A stretch of DNA of 64,000 bases from Sedimentibacter sp003483345. Lineage in GTDB: Bacteria; Bacillota; Clostridia; Tissierellales; Sedimentibacteraceae. This document shows positions 8,066-16,615 of this stretch, in pieces. Numbering within the stretch: the first letter of the stretch is position 1; each line of letters begins with the position of its first letter. The notes under the pieces were generated by a model. That model did not search any database. It was not told the DNA's origin and worked only from the letters and a program-made list of their open reading frames with translations. A program made the position numbers and the translations under genes. The stretch is taken from NCBI GenBank assembly GCA_040770765.1, contig JAXGIL010000003.1:434001-498000 (forward strand). The letters run 5' to 3'.

Positions 8066-9013
8066 CTAATTATCGTTTTTCCTTAAAGATAATCCTAATT
8101 CCTCAAGTTTCTTCGATACCTCATCCAAAGATTTTTTCCCGAGGTTTCTTACCTTCATCATGTCTTCCTCAGTCTTGTAAGTAAGCTCCTCAACAGTGTT
8201 TATTCCTGCTCTCTTCAGACAATTGTATGACCTTACCGATAAATCAAGTTCCTCTATTGTCATTTCCAAAACTTTTTCTTTTTCATCTTCTTCTTTTTCA
8301 ACCATAATTTCAACTTCATTAACATGTTCTGTCAATGAAATGAATAGGTTGAGATGCTCATTCAATATTTTTGCACCTAATGAAACTGCTTCTTCAGGCT
8401 CTATCGTACCATTAGTCCAGACCTCAAGAGTAAGTTTGTCGAAATCCGTTCTGTTTCCCACTCTTGTGTCTTCAACCGTAAAGTTTACTTTTTTTACAGG
8501 CGTATAAATTGAATCAATAGGGATAACTCCGATTGCCTGGCTATCCTTCTTGTTTCTTTCTGCTATAGCATATCCTCTTCCCTGCTCCATTTCCATTTCA
8601 ATAATGAGCTCGGAGCCTTCTTCAAGTGTTGCTATATGCAGGTCTTCATTAATAATGTCCACATCTCCGCCTGTAATTATGTCTGCCGCCGTAACCTCTT
8701 TCGGCCCTTTTGCGTCTATCAATAGCTGCACAGGTCCCGGTACATTCATTTTAGCTGCTAAATTCTTAATATTAAGAATTATTTCTGTCACATCTTCTCT
8801 CACTCCGGGTATTGTAGAAAATTCATGCAACACTCCTTGAATGTTTATTGAAGTAACTGCTGCTCCCGGTAAAGATGAAAGAAGTATTCTCCTTAATGAA
8901 TTTCCGATTGTTGTCCCGTAGCCTCTTTCCAGGGGCTCCACCACTATTTTACCGTAGGTGTTATTCTCATTCTTTTCATTTAAAGTAATATTTGGTTTTT
9001 CTATTTCTATCAT
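8066..9013 (-). CDS. rpoA: DNA-directed RNA polymerase subunit alpha
   Basis: Alpha subunit, 315 residues. The N-terminal domain (about 1-230) nucleates polymerase assembly; GTTIGNSLRRILLSSLPG is the conserved dimer and beta-contact segment. An acidic linker EKEEDEKEKV joins the C-terminal domain, whose helix-hairpin-helix motifs VRSYNCLKRAGINTVEEL and VRNLGKKSLDEV contact UP elements and activators. Unlike in Bacillus, rpsD directly precedes it. Confidence 0.98.
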   Translation of the reverse strand: MIEIEKPNITLNEKNENNTYGKIVVEPLERGYGTTIGNSLRRILLSSLPGAAVTSINIQGVLHEFSTIPGVREDVTEIILNIKNLAAKMNVPGPVQLLIDAKGPKEVTAADIITGGDVDIINEDLHIATLEEGSELIIEMEMEQGRGYAIAERNKKDSQAIGVIPIDSIYTPVKKVNFTVEDTRVGNRTDFDKLTLEVWTNGTIEPEEAVSLGAKILNEHLNLFISLTEHVNEVEIMVEKEEDEKEKVLEMTIEELDLSVRSYNCLKRAGINTVEELTYKTEEDMMKVRNLGKKSLDEVSKKLEELGLSLRKNDN

Positions 9014-9064
9014 CCCAACCCTCCTTAATTTTTTGTTTGTCGAGGGTAATCTTCTTAAACGCTA

Positions 9065-9688
9065 TTACTTGGAGTAGAACTCGACAATCATATGCTCTTC
9101 TATTGGTATTTCAATATCTTCTTTAGTTGGCTCAGCAATTATTCTTCCTGTGAAATTTTCAGGTTCAACCTGCAACCATTTAGGTGCAGTGTTTTTGTGA
9201 TTTTCTGCCATAATTTTAAATTTGTCTGAATTTTGGCTCTTTTCTTTTACTTTTATCTCGTCACCGACTTGTAATATCATTGACGGTATATCAGCCTTTT
9301 TGCCGTTTACGGTAAAATGACCGTGAACTACCAATTGTCTTGCTTCAGGTCTTGAATTTGCAAAGCCTAATCTGTAAATTACATTGTCAAATCTAAGCTC
9401 TAACAATTTCAGCAAATTATCACCTGTTTTTCCGGACATTTTTTCTGCAATATTGTAGTATTCTTTAAATTGTCCTTCCAAAACTCCGTAATATCTTCTA
9501 ACCTTTTGTTTTTCTCTTAACTGAGTACCATAGTTAGTCAGTTTCTTGTTATTTTGACCATGCTGACCGGGAGCATAATTTCTTCTTCCGATTGAGCATT
9601 TGTCGGTATAACATCTATCACCTTTTAAATATAACTTTAAACCTTCTCTTCTGCATATTCTGCAAACAGGCCCGGTATATCTTGCCAT
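9065..9688 (-). CDS. rpsD: 30S ribosomal protein S4, zinc-binding type
   Basis: S4, 207 residues, nucleates 30S body assembly. The N-terminus carries four cysteines (C9, C12, C26, C31) in CRICRREG and CYTDKC, the zinc-binding version. The S4 RNA-binding fold is seen in RLGFANSRPEARQLVVHGHFTVNGK. Its place between rpsK and rpoA is the usual clostridial arrangement; in Bacillus subtilis rpsD is elsewhere and lacks these cysteines. Confidence 0.98.
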   Translation of the reverse strand: MARYTGPVCRICRREGLKLYLKGDRCYTDKCSIGRRNYAPGQHGQNNKKLTNYGTQLREKQKVRRYYGVLEGQFKEYYNIAEKMSGKTGDNLLKLLELRFDNVIYRLGFANSRPEARQLVVHGHFTVNGKKADIPSMILQVGDEIKVKEKSQNSDKFKIMAENHKNTAPKWLQVEPENFTGRIIAEPTKEDIEIPIEEHMIVEFYSK

Positions 9689-9706
9689 CTTTTCACCTCG
9701 TTTCTA

Positions 9707-10105
9707 TTATACTCTCCTGCGCTTTGGCGGTCTGCAACCATTGTGCGGTATTGGAGTAACGTCTTTTATTAAATTTACTTCAAGTCCGGCTGCCTGCAGT
9801 GAACGAATCGCTGCTTCTCTTCCTGAGCCCGGTCCTTTAACATATACCTCTACTGTTTTCAATCCATGCTCCATAGCTTTTTTTGCTGCTTCTTCAGCAA
9901 CCATGCTTGCCGCATATGGTGTAGATTTTCTTGAACCCTTAAATCCTAATTGACCGGAACTTGCCCATGAAATTGCATTTCCCTGCAAGTCGGTAAGAGT
10001 AACAAGTGTATTGTTAAAGGTAGACTTAATATGAGCCTGGCCTTTTTCTATATTTTTACGTTCTCTTCTTCTTACTCGAGTTGTTTTTTGTTTTTTAGCT
10101 GCCAC
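9707..10105 (-). CDS. rpsK: 30S ribosomal protein S11
   Basis: S11, 132 residues, platform protein next to the mRNA exit and anti-Shine-Dalgarno region. Diagnostic segments are GQAHIKSTFNNTLVTLTD, GSRKSTPYAA and the C-terminal TPIPHNGCRPPKRRRV. It sits 15 bases after rpsM, with a strong ribosome site in AAAAAGGAGGGACTT. Confidence 0.98.
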   Translation of the reverse strand: MAAKKQKTTRVRRRERKNIEKGQAHIKSTFNNTLVTLTDLQGNAISWASSGQLGFKGSRKSTPYAASMVAEEAAKKAMEHGLKTVEVYVKGPGSGREAAIRSLQAAGLEVNLIKDVTPIPHNGCRPPKRRRV

Positions 10106-10120
10106 TTAAGTCCCTCCTTT

Positions 10121-10489
10121 TTATTTTTTAGGTTTTTTACCTGAAACTCTCTTAGGACCTTTTCTTGTTCTTGCATTATTTTTAGTATTTTGTCCTCTTA
10201 CAGGCAATCCTTTTTTGTGTCTTAATCCTCGGTAGCAGTTGATTTCTTTAAGTCTTTTAATATTCAACGCTACTTCTCGTCTCGCATCTCCTTCTACGGG
10301 ATGCTTATCTATTTCAGTTCTTAACTTTTGAATTTCATCTTCCGTCAAATCCTTAACCCTTGTATCAGGGTTGATACCTGTTGCTTTTAAAATTTTGATA
10401 GAAGTTGGTCTGCCTATTCCGTAAATATATGTTAAGCCAATTTCAACTCTCTTATCTCTTGGCAAATCAACACCTGCGATTCTGGCCAT
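10121..10489 (-). CDS. rpsM: 30S ribosomal protein S13
   Basis: S13, 122 residues, head protein contacting the 50S bridge and P-site tRNA. It shows ARIAGVDLPRDKRVEIGLTY, GIGRPTSIKIL, RGLRHKKGLPVRGQ and the basic tail GPKRVSGKKPKK. It starts 46 bases after rpmJ. Confidence 0.98.
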   Translation of the reverse strand: MARIAGVDLPRDKRVEIGLTYIYGIGRPTSIKILKATGINPDTRVKDLTEDEIQKLRTEIDKHPVEGDARREVALNIKRLKEINCYRGLRHKKGLPVRGQNTKNNARTRKGPKRVSGKKPKK

Positions 10490-10535
10490 TAAGCTACACC
10501 TCCTACATTCGTAGTTTTAATATTTAATTTATCCA

Positions 10536-10649
10536 TTAACCTTGTTTTTGTTTGTGCCTTGGATTTTCGCAAATTACCATAACCTTTCCTTTTCGTCTGA
10601 TAATCTTGCACTTTTCGCACAAAGGTTTTACTGATGGTCTTACTTTCAT
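10536..10649 (-). CDS. rpmJ: 50S ribosomal protein L36, zinc-binding type
   Basis: A 37-residue gene read in a different frame from a spurious overlapping ORF. The protein begins MKVRPSVKPLCEKCKIIRRK and ends CENPRHKQKQG. C11, C14, C27 and H33 form the zinc site. GGAGG lies eight bases before the ATG. It sits between infA and rpsM, the conserved order. Confidence 0.96.
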   Translation of the reverse strand: MKVRPSVKPLCEKCKIIRRKGKVMVICENPRHKQKQG

Positions 10650-10661
10650 TGTAATACCTCC

Positions 10662-10880
10662 TTACTTTTTCCTCCATGTTATTCTTCCTCTTGTTAAATC
10701 ATATGGTGATAATTCAACAGCTACTGTGTCTCCCGGAAGAATCTTGATGTAGTTCATCCTCAGTTTTCCAGAAATATGCGCTAAAATCTGGTGTCCGTTC
10801 TGAAGCTCTACTATGAACATTGCATTTGGAAGTGCTTCTAAGACTTTACCTTCGACTTCTATTACATCTTTCTTGGACAT
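10662..10880 (-). CDS. infA: Translation initiation factor IF-1
   Basis: IF-1, 72 residues, a single OB-fold that blocks the ribosomal A site during initiation. It shows SKKDVIEVEGKVLEALPNAMF, GHQILAHISGKLRMNYIKI and PYDLTRGRITWR. It is 12 bases before rpmJ and 3 bases after the KOW protein gene, so co-translated. Confidence 0.98.
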   Translation of the reverse strand: MSKKDVIEVEGKVLEALPNAMFIVELQNGHQILAHISGKLRMNYIKILPGDTVAVELSPYDLTRGRITWRKK

Positions 10881-10883
10881 TGA

Positions 10884-11177
10884 TCACTCAACCTCCATTT
10901 CTTTTGATACATACGGCTCTAATAATTTTTTTACATATGCATCGTTTAGATTTTCATTTCTCTGTAATTTTTCTGCAAATTCTGTCAATACTGTTTTATA
11001 AATCATTAAATGCTTCACTTTCTTCTTTTTAGGGTTATTTAATTTTCTTAAATCCCCGTCACATACCAACACAAATTGCTCATCAACAACCTCGCATATA
11101 AGGAATATTCTTCCCTTATCTCTGCCTGCTTTTGATTTAACTATTTGACCGATTTTCAAATCTCTTGTCTCTTCCAT
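10884..11177 (-). CDS. KOW-domain RNA-binding protein (YbzG / L14e-like)
   Basis: A 97-residue basic protein with a KOW motif near the start (KIGQIVKSKAGRDKGRIFLICEV), followed by KKKKVKHLMIYKT and an acidic C-terminus. Homologues regularly occupy the slot between map and infA in Bacillota (YbzG in B. subtilis) and resemble eukaryotic ribosomal L14e. The family role is RNA or ribosome binding; the exact function is not established. It is 10 bases after map. Confidence 0.9.
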   Translation of the reverse strand: MEETRDLKIGQIVKSKAGRDKGRIFLICEVVDEQFVLVCDGDLRKLNNPKKKKVKHLMIYKTVLTEFAEKLQRNENLNDAYVKKLLEPYVSKEMEVE

Positions 11178-11187
11178 TAGCCCACCT

Positions 11188-11934
11188 CTACAACACTGTC
11201 AAGAGTTCCGGCTCTCCGTCTGTTATTGCAACTGTATGCTCGTAATGAGCGGATGGTTTGCCGTCAACAGTGACCACTGTCCAGTTGTTTTCCAAAACCT
11301 TAACATTGTATGCTCCTGCATTTATCATAGGCTCAATAGCAAGGACCATTCCTTCCTGCAGCCGCGGACCTTTATTAGGTTTTCCGAAGTTAGGTACTTG
11401 CGGTGCTTCATGCATATTTTTCCCTACTCCGTGCCCAACATAATCTCTTACTACCGATAAACCCTGTGACTCTGCATAAGCTTGGATTGCGTGTGATATA
11501 TCAGACAAACGGTATGGACTTCGTGCATATTTTATGCCTTCATAAAAGCACTGTCTTGTTGCTTCGACTAAATGCCTTTTTTCTTCATCCACTTCCCCCA
11601 CTAAAAATGTCTTTGCACTGTCACCCACATATCCTTCAAATGTTGCACCTATATCTATACTTACTATATCTCCTTCCCTTAAGACCCTTTCTGAAGGGAA
11701 TCCATGCACTACTTCTTCATTAACAGAAGCGCATATGGAAAAGGGAAATCCGTTATAACCTTTAAATGTAGGTATGGCATTTTTAGATTTTAAGAAATCC
11801 TCAACCAACCGGTCAAGCTCTTTGGTGGTAACACCGGGTTTAATATGCCTTCTCACCAATTCGAGAGACTGTGCTACCAAACGTCCGGCCTTTTTCATTA
11901 TTTCAATTTCTCTTCTTGTTTTGAGAATAATCAT
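11188..11934 (-). CDS. map: Methionine aminopeptidase, type I
   Basis: Removes the initiator methionine from nascent proteins. The 248 residues have the pita-bread metal ligands: Asp in VSIDIGATFEGYVGDSAKTF, His in GHGVGKNMHEAPQVPN, and Glu in LAIEPMIN and AHYEHTVAI. There is no N-terminal zinc/SH3 extension. It follows adk with one base between stop and start and precedes the KOW gene in the conserved order. Confidence 0.97.
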   Translation of the reverse strand: MIILKTRREIEIMKKAGRLVAQSLELVRRHIKPGVTTKELDRLVEDFLKSKNAIPTFKGYNGFPFSICASVNEEVVHGFPSERVLREGDIVSIDIGATFEGYVGDSAKTFLVGEVDEEKRHLVEATRQCFYEGIKYARSPYRLSDISHAIQAYAESQGLSVVRDYVGHGVGKNMHEAPQVPNFGKPNKGPRLQEGMVLAIEPMINAGAYNVKVLENNWTVVTVDGKPSAHYEHTVAITDGEPELLTVL

Positions 11935-11935
11935 A

Positions 11936-12580
11936 CTATTTCCTCAACTTAGAAATAATATCTTTGCCAACTTGTTCTATGGGTTTCTCACCGTCAATAT
12001 TTATTATTATACCTTTTTTGGTGTAATAATCAATAAGCGGTTCTGTTTGCTCCATATAAACATTAATTCTGTTCTCAACGGTTTCTTTGGTATCATCCTT
12101 GCGCTGGAGAAGCTCTCCGCCACAGTTGTCGCAAACTCCCTCTTTTGAAGGTTTGTTAAATGTCATATGATATGTCTGACCGCAATCCTTGCAAATTCTT
12201 CTGCCTACAGCTCTTTCAACAAGAAGTTCTTTTCTCACCATTATATTTATTACATAGTCCAGCTTTTGACCCATACTTTCTAAAGCATCCTCTAATGCAT
12301 CTGCCTGATTGATAGTTCTTGGAAATCCGTCCAATAGGAATCCATTCTTGCAATCATCCTGAAGCAATCTGTCCTTAACAAGTTCAATTGTCAGCTCATC
12401 AGGAACCAATTTGCCTTTATCCATGTACTCCATGGCTTTCTTTCCAAGAGCAGTTCCTTCTTTTATATTTTTTCTGAAAATATCTCCCGTGGATATATGC
12501 GGTATTGAAAATTCATTTACAATTGTTTCTGCTTGAGTTCCCTTACCGGCTCCCGGAGGTCCCAATAAAATTGCTCTCAT
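11936..12580 (-). CDS. adk: Adenylate kinase
   Basis: Catalyses ATP + AMP to 2 ADP. It is 214 residues, the long-lid form. The P-loop GPPGAGKGTQ is at 7-16, the AMP-binding stretch ISTGDIFRKN follows, and GFPRTINQAD is conserved. The lid (about 126-165) carries a four-cysteine zinc site, CKDCGQTYHM and CDNCGG, typical of Gram-positive enzymes. It sits between secY and map. Confidence 0.98.
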   Translation of the reverse strand: MRAILLGPPGAGKGTQAETIVNEFSIPHISTGDIFRKNIKEGTALGKKAMEYMDKGKLVPDELTIELVKDRLLQDDCKNGFLLDGFPRTINQADALEDALESMGQKLDYVINIMVRKELLVERAVGRRICKDCGQTYHMTFNKPSKEGVCDNCGGELLQRKDDTKETVENRINVYMEQTEPLIDYYTKKGIIINIDGEKPIEQVGKDIISKLRK

Positions 12581-12596
12581 TTTCTTTACCTCTTTC

Positions 12597-13865
12597 CTAT
12601 TTTAAAAATCCTTTGTAATGTCTCATTATCATTTGAGCTTCTATTTGCTTCATAGTTTCAAGAGCAACACCTGTTACTATCAAAAGTGATGTTCCTCCAA
12701 AATTAATTCTCAAATTTGTAAATGAGAATACCAATGTTGGTATTGTTGCTATTATTGCAAGTGCAATCGCTCCTGCTATTGTTATTCTGTTTAATACTTT
12801 ATTTAAAAATTCTGCAGTCGGTTTTCCCGGTCTTATACCCGGTATAAATCCTCCGTTTTCCTTAAGGGTATTTGAATATTCAAACGGATTGAATTGTACC
12901 GCTGTATAGAAATACGTAAAGAATATAATCAGCAATACATTTAATGTTGTATAAATATATATTCCGGGACTTCCTGCTACCGAGAAGTATTTTTGAACTC
13001 CTCCTGCCATATTAGGGAAGAAGAATGCCAATGTTTGAGGTATTGCCAAAAGTGTTGAAGCGAATATTACAGGCATAACTCCTGCCATTAATACTTTCAT
13101 TGGAATATGCGTGCTTTGTCCGCCGTACATTTTTCTTCCTACAACTCTTTTAGCATACTGAACAGGTATCTTTCTTTCTCCCTGCTGAATAGCTATAACT
13201 CCTACTATTATGAAAAATGCAAATATCAAAAATATTAGTATTTCTAATATATTTACGGCACCTGCCTGGAACTGATAAATTACTGTTCCGAAATCACGTG
13301 GATACTGTGATACTATACCTATCATAATTAGAAGTGATATACCGTTGCCGATACCTTTTTCTGTTATCAACTCACCTAACCACATAAGGAATGCTGTTCC
13401 TGCCGTTAAAACTATTATTACCGTAACTATTGATATGAAACTCTTTTCAATAATAGCTGAATTAAAGAACCCTACGCTGTATGCCGTCGCTTGAATCAAT
13501 GCTAACACAACGGTAATATATCTGGTCCATTGAGCCATTTTTTTCTTTCCGTCTTCTGCTTTAAATATTTCTTCCAATTTTGGAATAGCAATTGTTAATA
13601 ACTGAAGTATAATCGAAGACGTAATATATGGATATATATTTAATGCAAATATTGTAAAATCTTTGAAAGCACCGCCGCTCATCATGTTGAAGAAGTCTAA
13701 CAGACCCCCTGCGGTTCCGGCAAACATGTTTTCAACAACTGCCCTGTCAATTCCCGGAACAGGTATTACTGCTCCTAATCTATACACTACCAGCATTAAA
13801 AAAGTAAATGTTATTCTTTTTCTTAAATCAGGTATTTTCCAAGCATTTCTTAAAGTCTCAAACAA
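12597..13865 (-). CDS. secY: Protein translocase subunit SecY
   Basis: Central channel of the Sec translocon, 422 residues with ten predicted transmembrane helices. Landmarks are LGAVIPVPGID near the start, the plug region GLLDFFNMMSGGAFKDFTIFAL, and the cytoplasmic loop GERKIPVQYAKRVVGRKMYGG. It abuts rplO (stop and start adjacent), so the two are translationally coupled. Its partner secE is encoded at 40389. Confidence 0.98.
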   Translation of the reverse strand: MFETLRNAWKIPDLRKRITFTFLMLVVYRLGAVIPVPGIDRAVVENMFAGTAGGLLDFFNMMSGGAFKDFTIFALNIYPYITSSIILQLLTIAIPKLEEIFKAEDGKKKMAQWTRYITVVLALIQATAYSVGFFNSAIIEKSFISIVTVIIVLTAGTAFLMWLGELITEKGIGNGISLLIMIGIVSQYPRDFGTVIYQFQAGAVNILEILIFLIFAFFIIVGVIAIQQGERKIPVQYAKRVVGRKMYGGQSTHIPMKVLMAGVMPVIFASTLLAIPQTLAFFFPNMAGGVQKYFSVAGSPGIYIYTTLNVLLIIFFTYFYTAVQFNPFEYSNTLKENGGFIPGIRPGKPTAEFLNKVLNRITIAGAIALAIIATIPTLVFSFTNLRINFGGTSLLIVTGVALETMKQIEAQMIMRHYKGFLK

Positions 13866-14306
13866 CTAAATCACCTCAGCTTTACCGCCGGCAGCTTCAA
13901 TCTTTTCTACGGCTGACTTGCTGAATTTATGAGCCTTTACTGTAAGCTTCTTTTCAAGTTCACCGTTTCCAAGTATTTTAACTCCGTCCAGTTGTTTTTT
14001 TAGTATCCCTTCTGATTTAAGAATTTCGGGAGTAATTTCTGCACCATCTTCAAATTGATTCAAAACTTCGACATTCAATTCTGCATACTGTGTTCCAAAA
14101 ATATTTGTAAATCCTCTTTTTGGAAGTCTCCTGTAAAGAGGCATATTTCCACCCTCAAATCCCGGTCTTGTACCTCCGCCTGAACGAGAGCCTTGACCAT
14201 TCATACCTCTGCCTGAAGTTTTTCCTTGTCCTGTGGCTGTACCTCTTCCTAATCTCTTTCTCTTTTTAACACTGCCGGGATTAGGTTTTAACTCATGAAG
14301 TTTCAT
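13866..14306 (-). CDS. rplO: 50S ribosomal protein L15
   Basis: L15, 146 residues, late-assembly protein of the large subunit. It begins MKLHELKPNPGSVKKRKRLG followed by the glycine/arginine-rich segment and GFEGGNMPLYRRLPKRGF. I use the ATG at 14306, which has AGGAGG at 8-base spacing; an upstream in-frame ATG at 14333 would overlap the end of rpmD. Confidence 0.97.
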   Translation of the reverse strand: MKLHELKPNPGSVKKRKRLGRGTATGQGKTSGRGMNGQGSRSGGGTRPGFEGGNMPLYRRLPKRGFTNIFGTQYAELNVEVLNQFEDGAEITPEILKSEGILKKQLDGVKILGNGELEKKLTVKAHKFSKSAVEKIEAAGGKAEVI

Positions 14307-14325
14307 ATTTAACACCTCCTTGTAG

Positions 14326-14502
14326 TTATTCAATAACCTCTACCATAAAGTCAACCTTTTTGATCATTCCTCTGATTTGAGGAGTATCTTCTTTTTCAAC
14401 TACATGGCCTATTTTTCTCAAACCTAGAGCTTTCATGTTTTTTATTTGATTCGGTGTTTTTCCGATTAAGCTTTTGATTTGTTTAATTTTAATTGTTGCC
14501 AT
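14326..14502 (-). CDS. rpmD: 50S ribosomal protein L30
   Basis: A 58-residue gene: ATIKIKQIKSLIGKTPNQIK at the start, LGLRKIGHVVEKEDTPQIRG in the middle, ending DFMVEVIE. These are the standard L30 features. It lies between rpsE and rplO, as expected, with GAGGTGAGATA before the ATG. Confidence 0.96.
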   Translation of the reverse strand: MATIKIKQIKSLIGKTPNQIKNMKALGLRKIGHVVEKEDTPQIRGMIKKVDFMVEVIE

Positions 14503-14513
14503 TATCTCACCTC

Positions 14514-15023
14514 TTAACCTAAAATTTCTTCCACTGTTTTCCCTCTGACTTTTGCAACTTCTTCAGAGTTCTTTAGAGATTTTAAGGCTTCCATCGTTGC
14601 ATTAACTACATTTCTCGGATTATTTGAACCCAATGATTTAGTTCTGATATCTCTAACGCCTGCAAGTTCCATCACTGCACGAACCGGTCCTCCCGCGATT
14701 ATTCCCGTACCTTCTTTTGCCGGTTTAATAAGAACTCTGCCTGCACCATATCTGCCAATTATCTCGTGTGGCACTGTAGTTTCTTTCAGTGGCACTTTAA
14801 TCATATTCTTTTTAGCATCTTGGATTGCTTTTCTTATGGCATCCGGAATTTCAACAGCTTTTGCCATTCCTATTCCAACATGGCCATTTTCATCACCAAC
14901 AACAACCAATACGCTGAAACGGAAGTTCCTACCACCCTTTACAACTTTAGTAACACGGTTGATGCTGATAACTTTTTCTTTCACATCCAATTGGCTTGCA
15001 TCTATACGTCCACGTTGCTCCAT
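14514..15023 (-). CDS. rpsE: 30S ribosomal protein S5
   Basis: S5, 169 residues, involved in decoding accuracy and the mRNA-entry helicase site. The double-stranded-RNA-binding fold shows VVKGGRNFRFSVLVVVGDENGHVG, and the C-terminal domain shows GAGRVLIKPAKEGTGIIAGG and LGSNNPRNVVNATMEAL. No resistance-type change is evident in the VVKGGR loop. Confidence 0.98.
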   Translation of the reverse strand: MEQRGRIDASQLDVKEKVISINRVTKVVKGGRNFRFSVLVVVGDENGHVGIGMAKAVEIPDAIRKAIQDAKKNMIKVPLKETTVPHEIIGRYGAGRVLIKPAKEGTGIIAGGPVRAVMELAGVRDIRTKSLGSNNPRNVVNATMEALKSLKNSEEVAKVRGKTVEEILG

Positions 15024-15038
15024 GACTAACCTCCTTAT

Positions 15039-15416
15039 TTAAAATTCAAGTCCGCTTTCTCTCGCTCCTTCAGCAAGAAGTTTAACTCTACCGTGATATA
15101 AATAACCGCCTCTGTCAAAAACTACAGCATTTATATCTTTTTCTTTCGCTCTTTCTCCTACTGTTTTGCCGACTAATTTTGCTGCTTCTTGTTTTGTCAG
15201 CTCAGCTACCTTTTCTCTTAACTCTTTATCCTGAGTTGAAGCACTGACCAATGTTGTACCGGTAGCATCATCAATTACTTGAGCGTATATGTGCTTAGAA
15301 CTTTTAAATATATTTAATCTCGGTCTTTCAGGAGTACCTGTGATTTTATTTCTTATCCTATTATGTCTTTCCATTCTCTTTTGATTTTTATCAACTTTTT
15401 TAAGCAATACACTCAC
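15039..15416 (-). CDS. rplR: 50S ribosomal protein L18
   Basis: L18, 125 residues, binds 5S rRNA together with L5. It shows RHNRIRNKITGTPERPRLNI, FKSSKHIYAQVIDD, and the end VKLLAEGARESGLEF. It lies 11 bases after rplF and 15 before rpsE. The basic N-terminus is slightly longer than in many homologues; the ATG used has AGGAGTGAGT upstream. Confidence 0.97.
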   Translation of the reverse strand: MSVLLKKVDKNQKRMERHNRIRNKITGTPERPRLNIFKSSKHIYAQVIDDATGTTLVSASTQDKELREKVAELTKQEAAKLVGKTVGERAKEKDINAVVFDRGGYLYHGRVKLLAEGARESGLEF

Positions 15417-15427
15417 TCCTTTCTTTA

Positions 15428-15967
15428 CTAATTACCGGTCTTTCCGGCCTTGCGTCTAACAACCTCGTCAATGTACTTAATTCCTTTACCCTTGTAAGGT
15501 TCAGGTCTTCTCCAATCTCTGATTATAGCCGCATAGTTTCCTACTTGTTGCTTATCTATACCTTTAACAATAATTTTGTTTGTACCTTCAACTTCTGTTT
15601 CAATACCTTTCGGGTCTTCCATTTCTACGGGATGGGAGAGCCCTACATTTATAACTAGTTTTTTTCCTTGTTTTTGTGCTCTGTATCCAACACCAACAAT
15701 TTCAAGAGTTTTTTGGTATCCTTCCGTAACACCTGTAACCATGTTGTTGATAAGCGTCCTTGTAAGTCCGTGAAGTGATCTGTGCTCTTTTTCATCGGAT
15801 TCCCTTGAAACTATAATTTGATCTCCTACGATTTCTATGTTAATAATCTTTGGCAGCTGTTGTTCAAGCTGGCCTTTTGGACCTTTAACAAGGGCAAAGT
15901 TATTTTCATCTATATTAACTTCAACATTTGCAGGTATATTTACAGGCTTTAAACCTATTCTTGACAT
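15428..15967 (-). CDS. rplF: 50S ribosomal protein L6
   Basis: L6, 179 residues, two repeated L6 domains near the factor-binding centre. It shows SRIGLKPVNIPANVEVNID, LHGLTRTLINNMVTGVTEGY, VGYRAQKQGKKLVINVGLSHPV, and the C-terminal RRPEPYKGKGIKYIDEVVRRK signature. Confidence 0.98.
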   Translation of the reverse strand: MSRIGLKPVNIPANVEVNIDENNFALVKGPKGQLEQQLPKIINIEIVGDQIIVSRESDEKEHRSLHGLTRTLINNMVTGVTEGYQKTLEIVGVGYRAQKQGKKLVINVGLSHPVEMEDPKGIETEVEGTNKIIVKGIDKQQVGNYAAIIRDWRRPEPYKGKGIKYIDEVVRRKAGKTGN

Positions 15968-15991
15968 ATCGGCACCTCCTATTCGTTATAA

Positions 15992-16390
15992 TTACCATAC
16001 GTAGCAGATTACTTCTCCGCCAACTCCCTGTTTTCTTGCTTTTTTATCAGTTACGATTCCCTTTGACGTAGAAATTATAGCTATACCTAAGCCGCCTAAG
16101 ACTTTTGGTGTATCTTCTTTTCCAACATAAACTCTAAGTCCCGGCTTGGAAATCCTCTTAATGCCGGTTATTACTCTTTCTTTATTTTGCTGGTATTTAA
16201 GCTCAATTCTTATAATACCTTGTTTTCCGTCATCTATAACATCAAAGCCTTTAATATATCCTTCTTCCAATAAGATATTAGCTATTTCCTTCTTAATCTT
16301 TGAAGCCGGTATATCAACAAATTCGTGTTTTGCATGATTAGCATTTCTTATTCTTGTTAGCATATCTGCGATAGGATCTGTCATTACCAT
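15992..16390 (-). CDS. rpsH: 30S ribosomal protein S8
   Basis: S8, 132 residues, primary 16S rRNA binder and, in other bacteria, the spc-operon repressor. It shows TDPIADMLTRIRNANHAKHE and the end GIVTDKKARKQGVGGEVICYVW. The start ATG at 16390 has AGGAGG eight bases upstream; an internal ATG two codons on is the alternative. Confidence 0.97.
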   Translation of the reverse strand: MVMTDPIADMLTRIRNANHAKHEFVDIPASKIKKEIANILLEEGYIKGFDVIDDGKQGIIRIELKYQQNKERVITGIKRISKPGLRVYVGKEDTPKVLGGLGIAIISTSKGIVTDKKARKQGVGGEVICYVW

Positions 16391-16417
16391 GTAAGTAACC
16401 TCCTTTTCTTAAAAATT

Positions 16418-16603
16418 TTACCAACTGGCTTTTTTAACTCCGGGTATCTGACCTTTGTAAGCTAATTCTCTAAAGCATATACGGCATATACCATATTTTC
16501 TTAAATAAGCATGAGGTCTTCCGCAAATTTTGCATCTTGTATATTCTCTGGTTGAGAACTTTTGTTTTCTCTTTTGTTTTATTTTAAGAGATGTTTTTGC
16601 CAT
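16418..16603 (-). CDS. rpsZ: 30S ribosomal protein S14, type Z
   Basis: The short zinc-binding S14, 61 residues, with CKICGRPHAYLRKYGICRIC giving the Cys4 zinc finger (C24, C27, C40, C43). This is the type-Z paralogue found in the spc operon of Bacillota. No zinc-independent S14 is present in the window. Confidence 0.97.
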   Translation of the reverse strand: MAKTSLKIKQKRKQKFSTREYTRCKICGRPHAYLRKYGICRICFRELAYKGQIPGVKKASW

Positions 16604-16615
16604 TTCAATCCTCCC

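Noticed and set aside
10489..10677. 62-codon ORF overlapping rpmJ
   Set aside because: It is out of frame with rpmJ, which encodes a perfect L36 in the same DNA.
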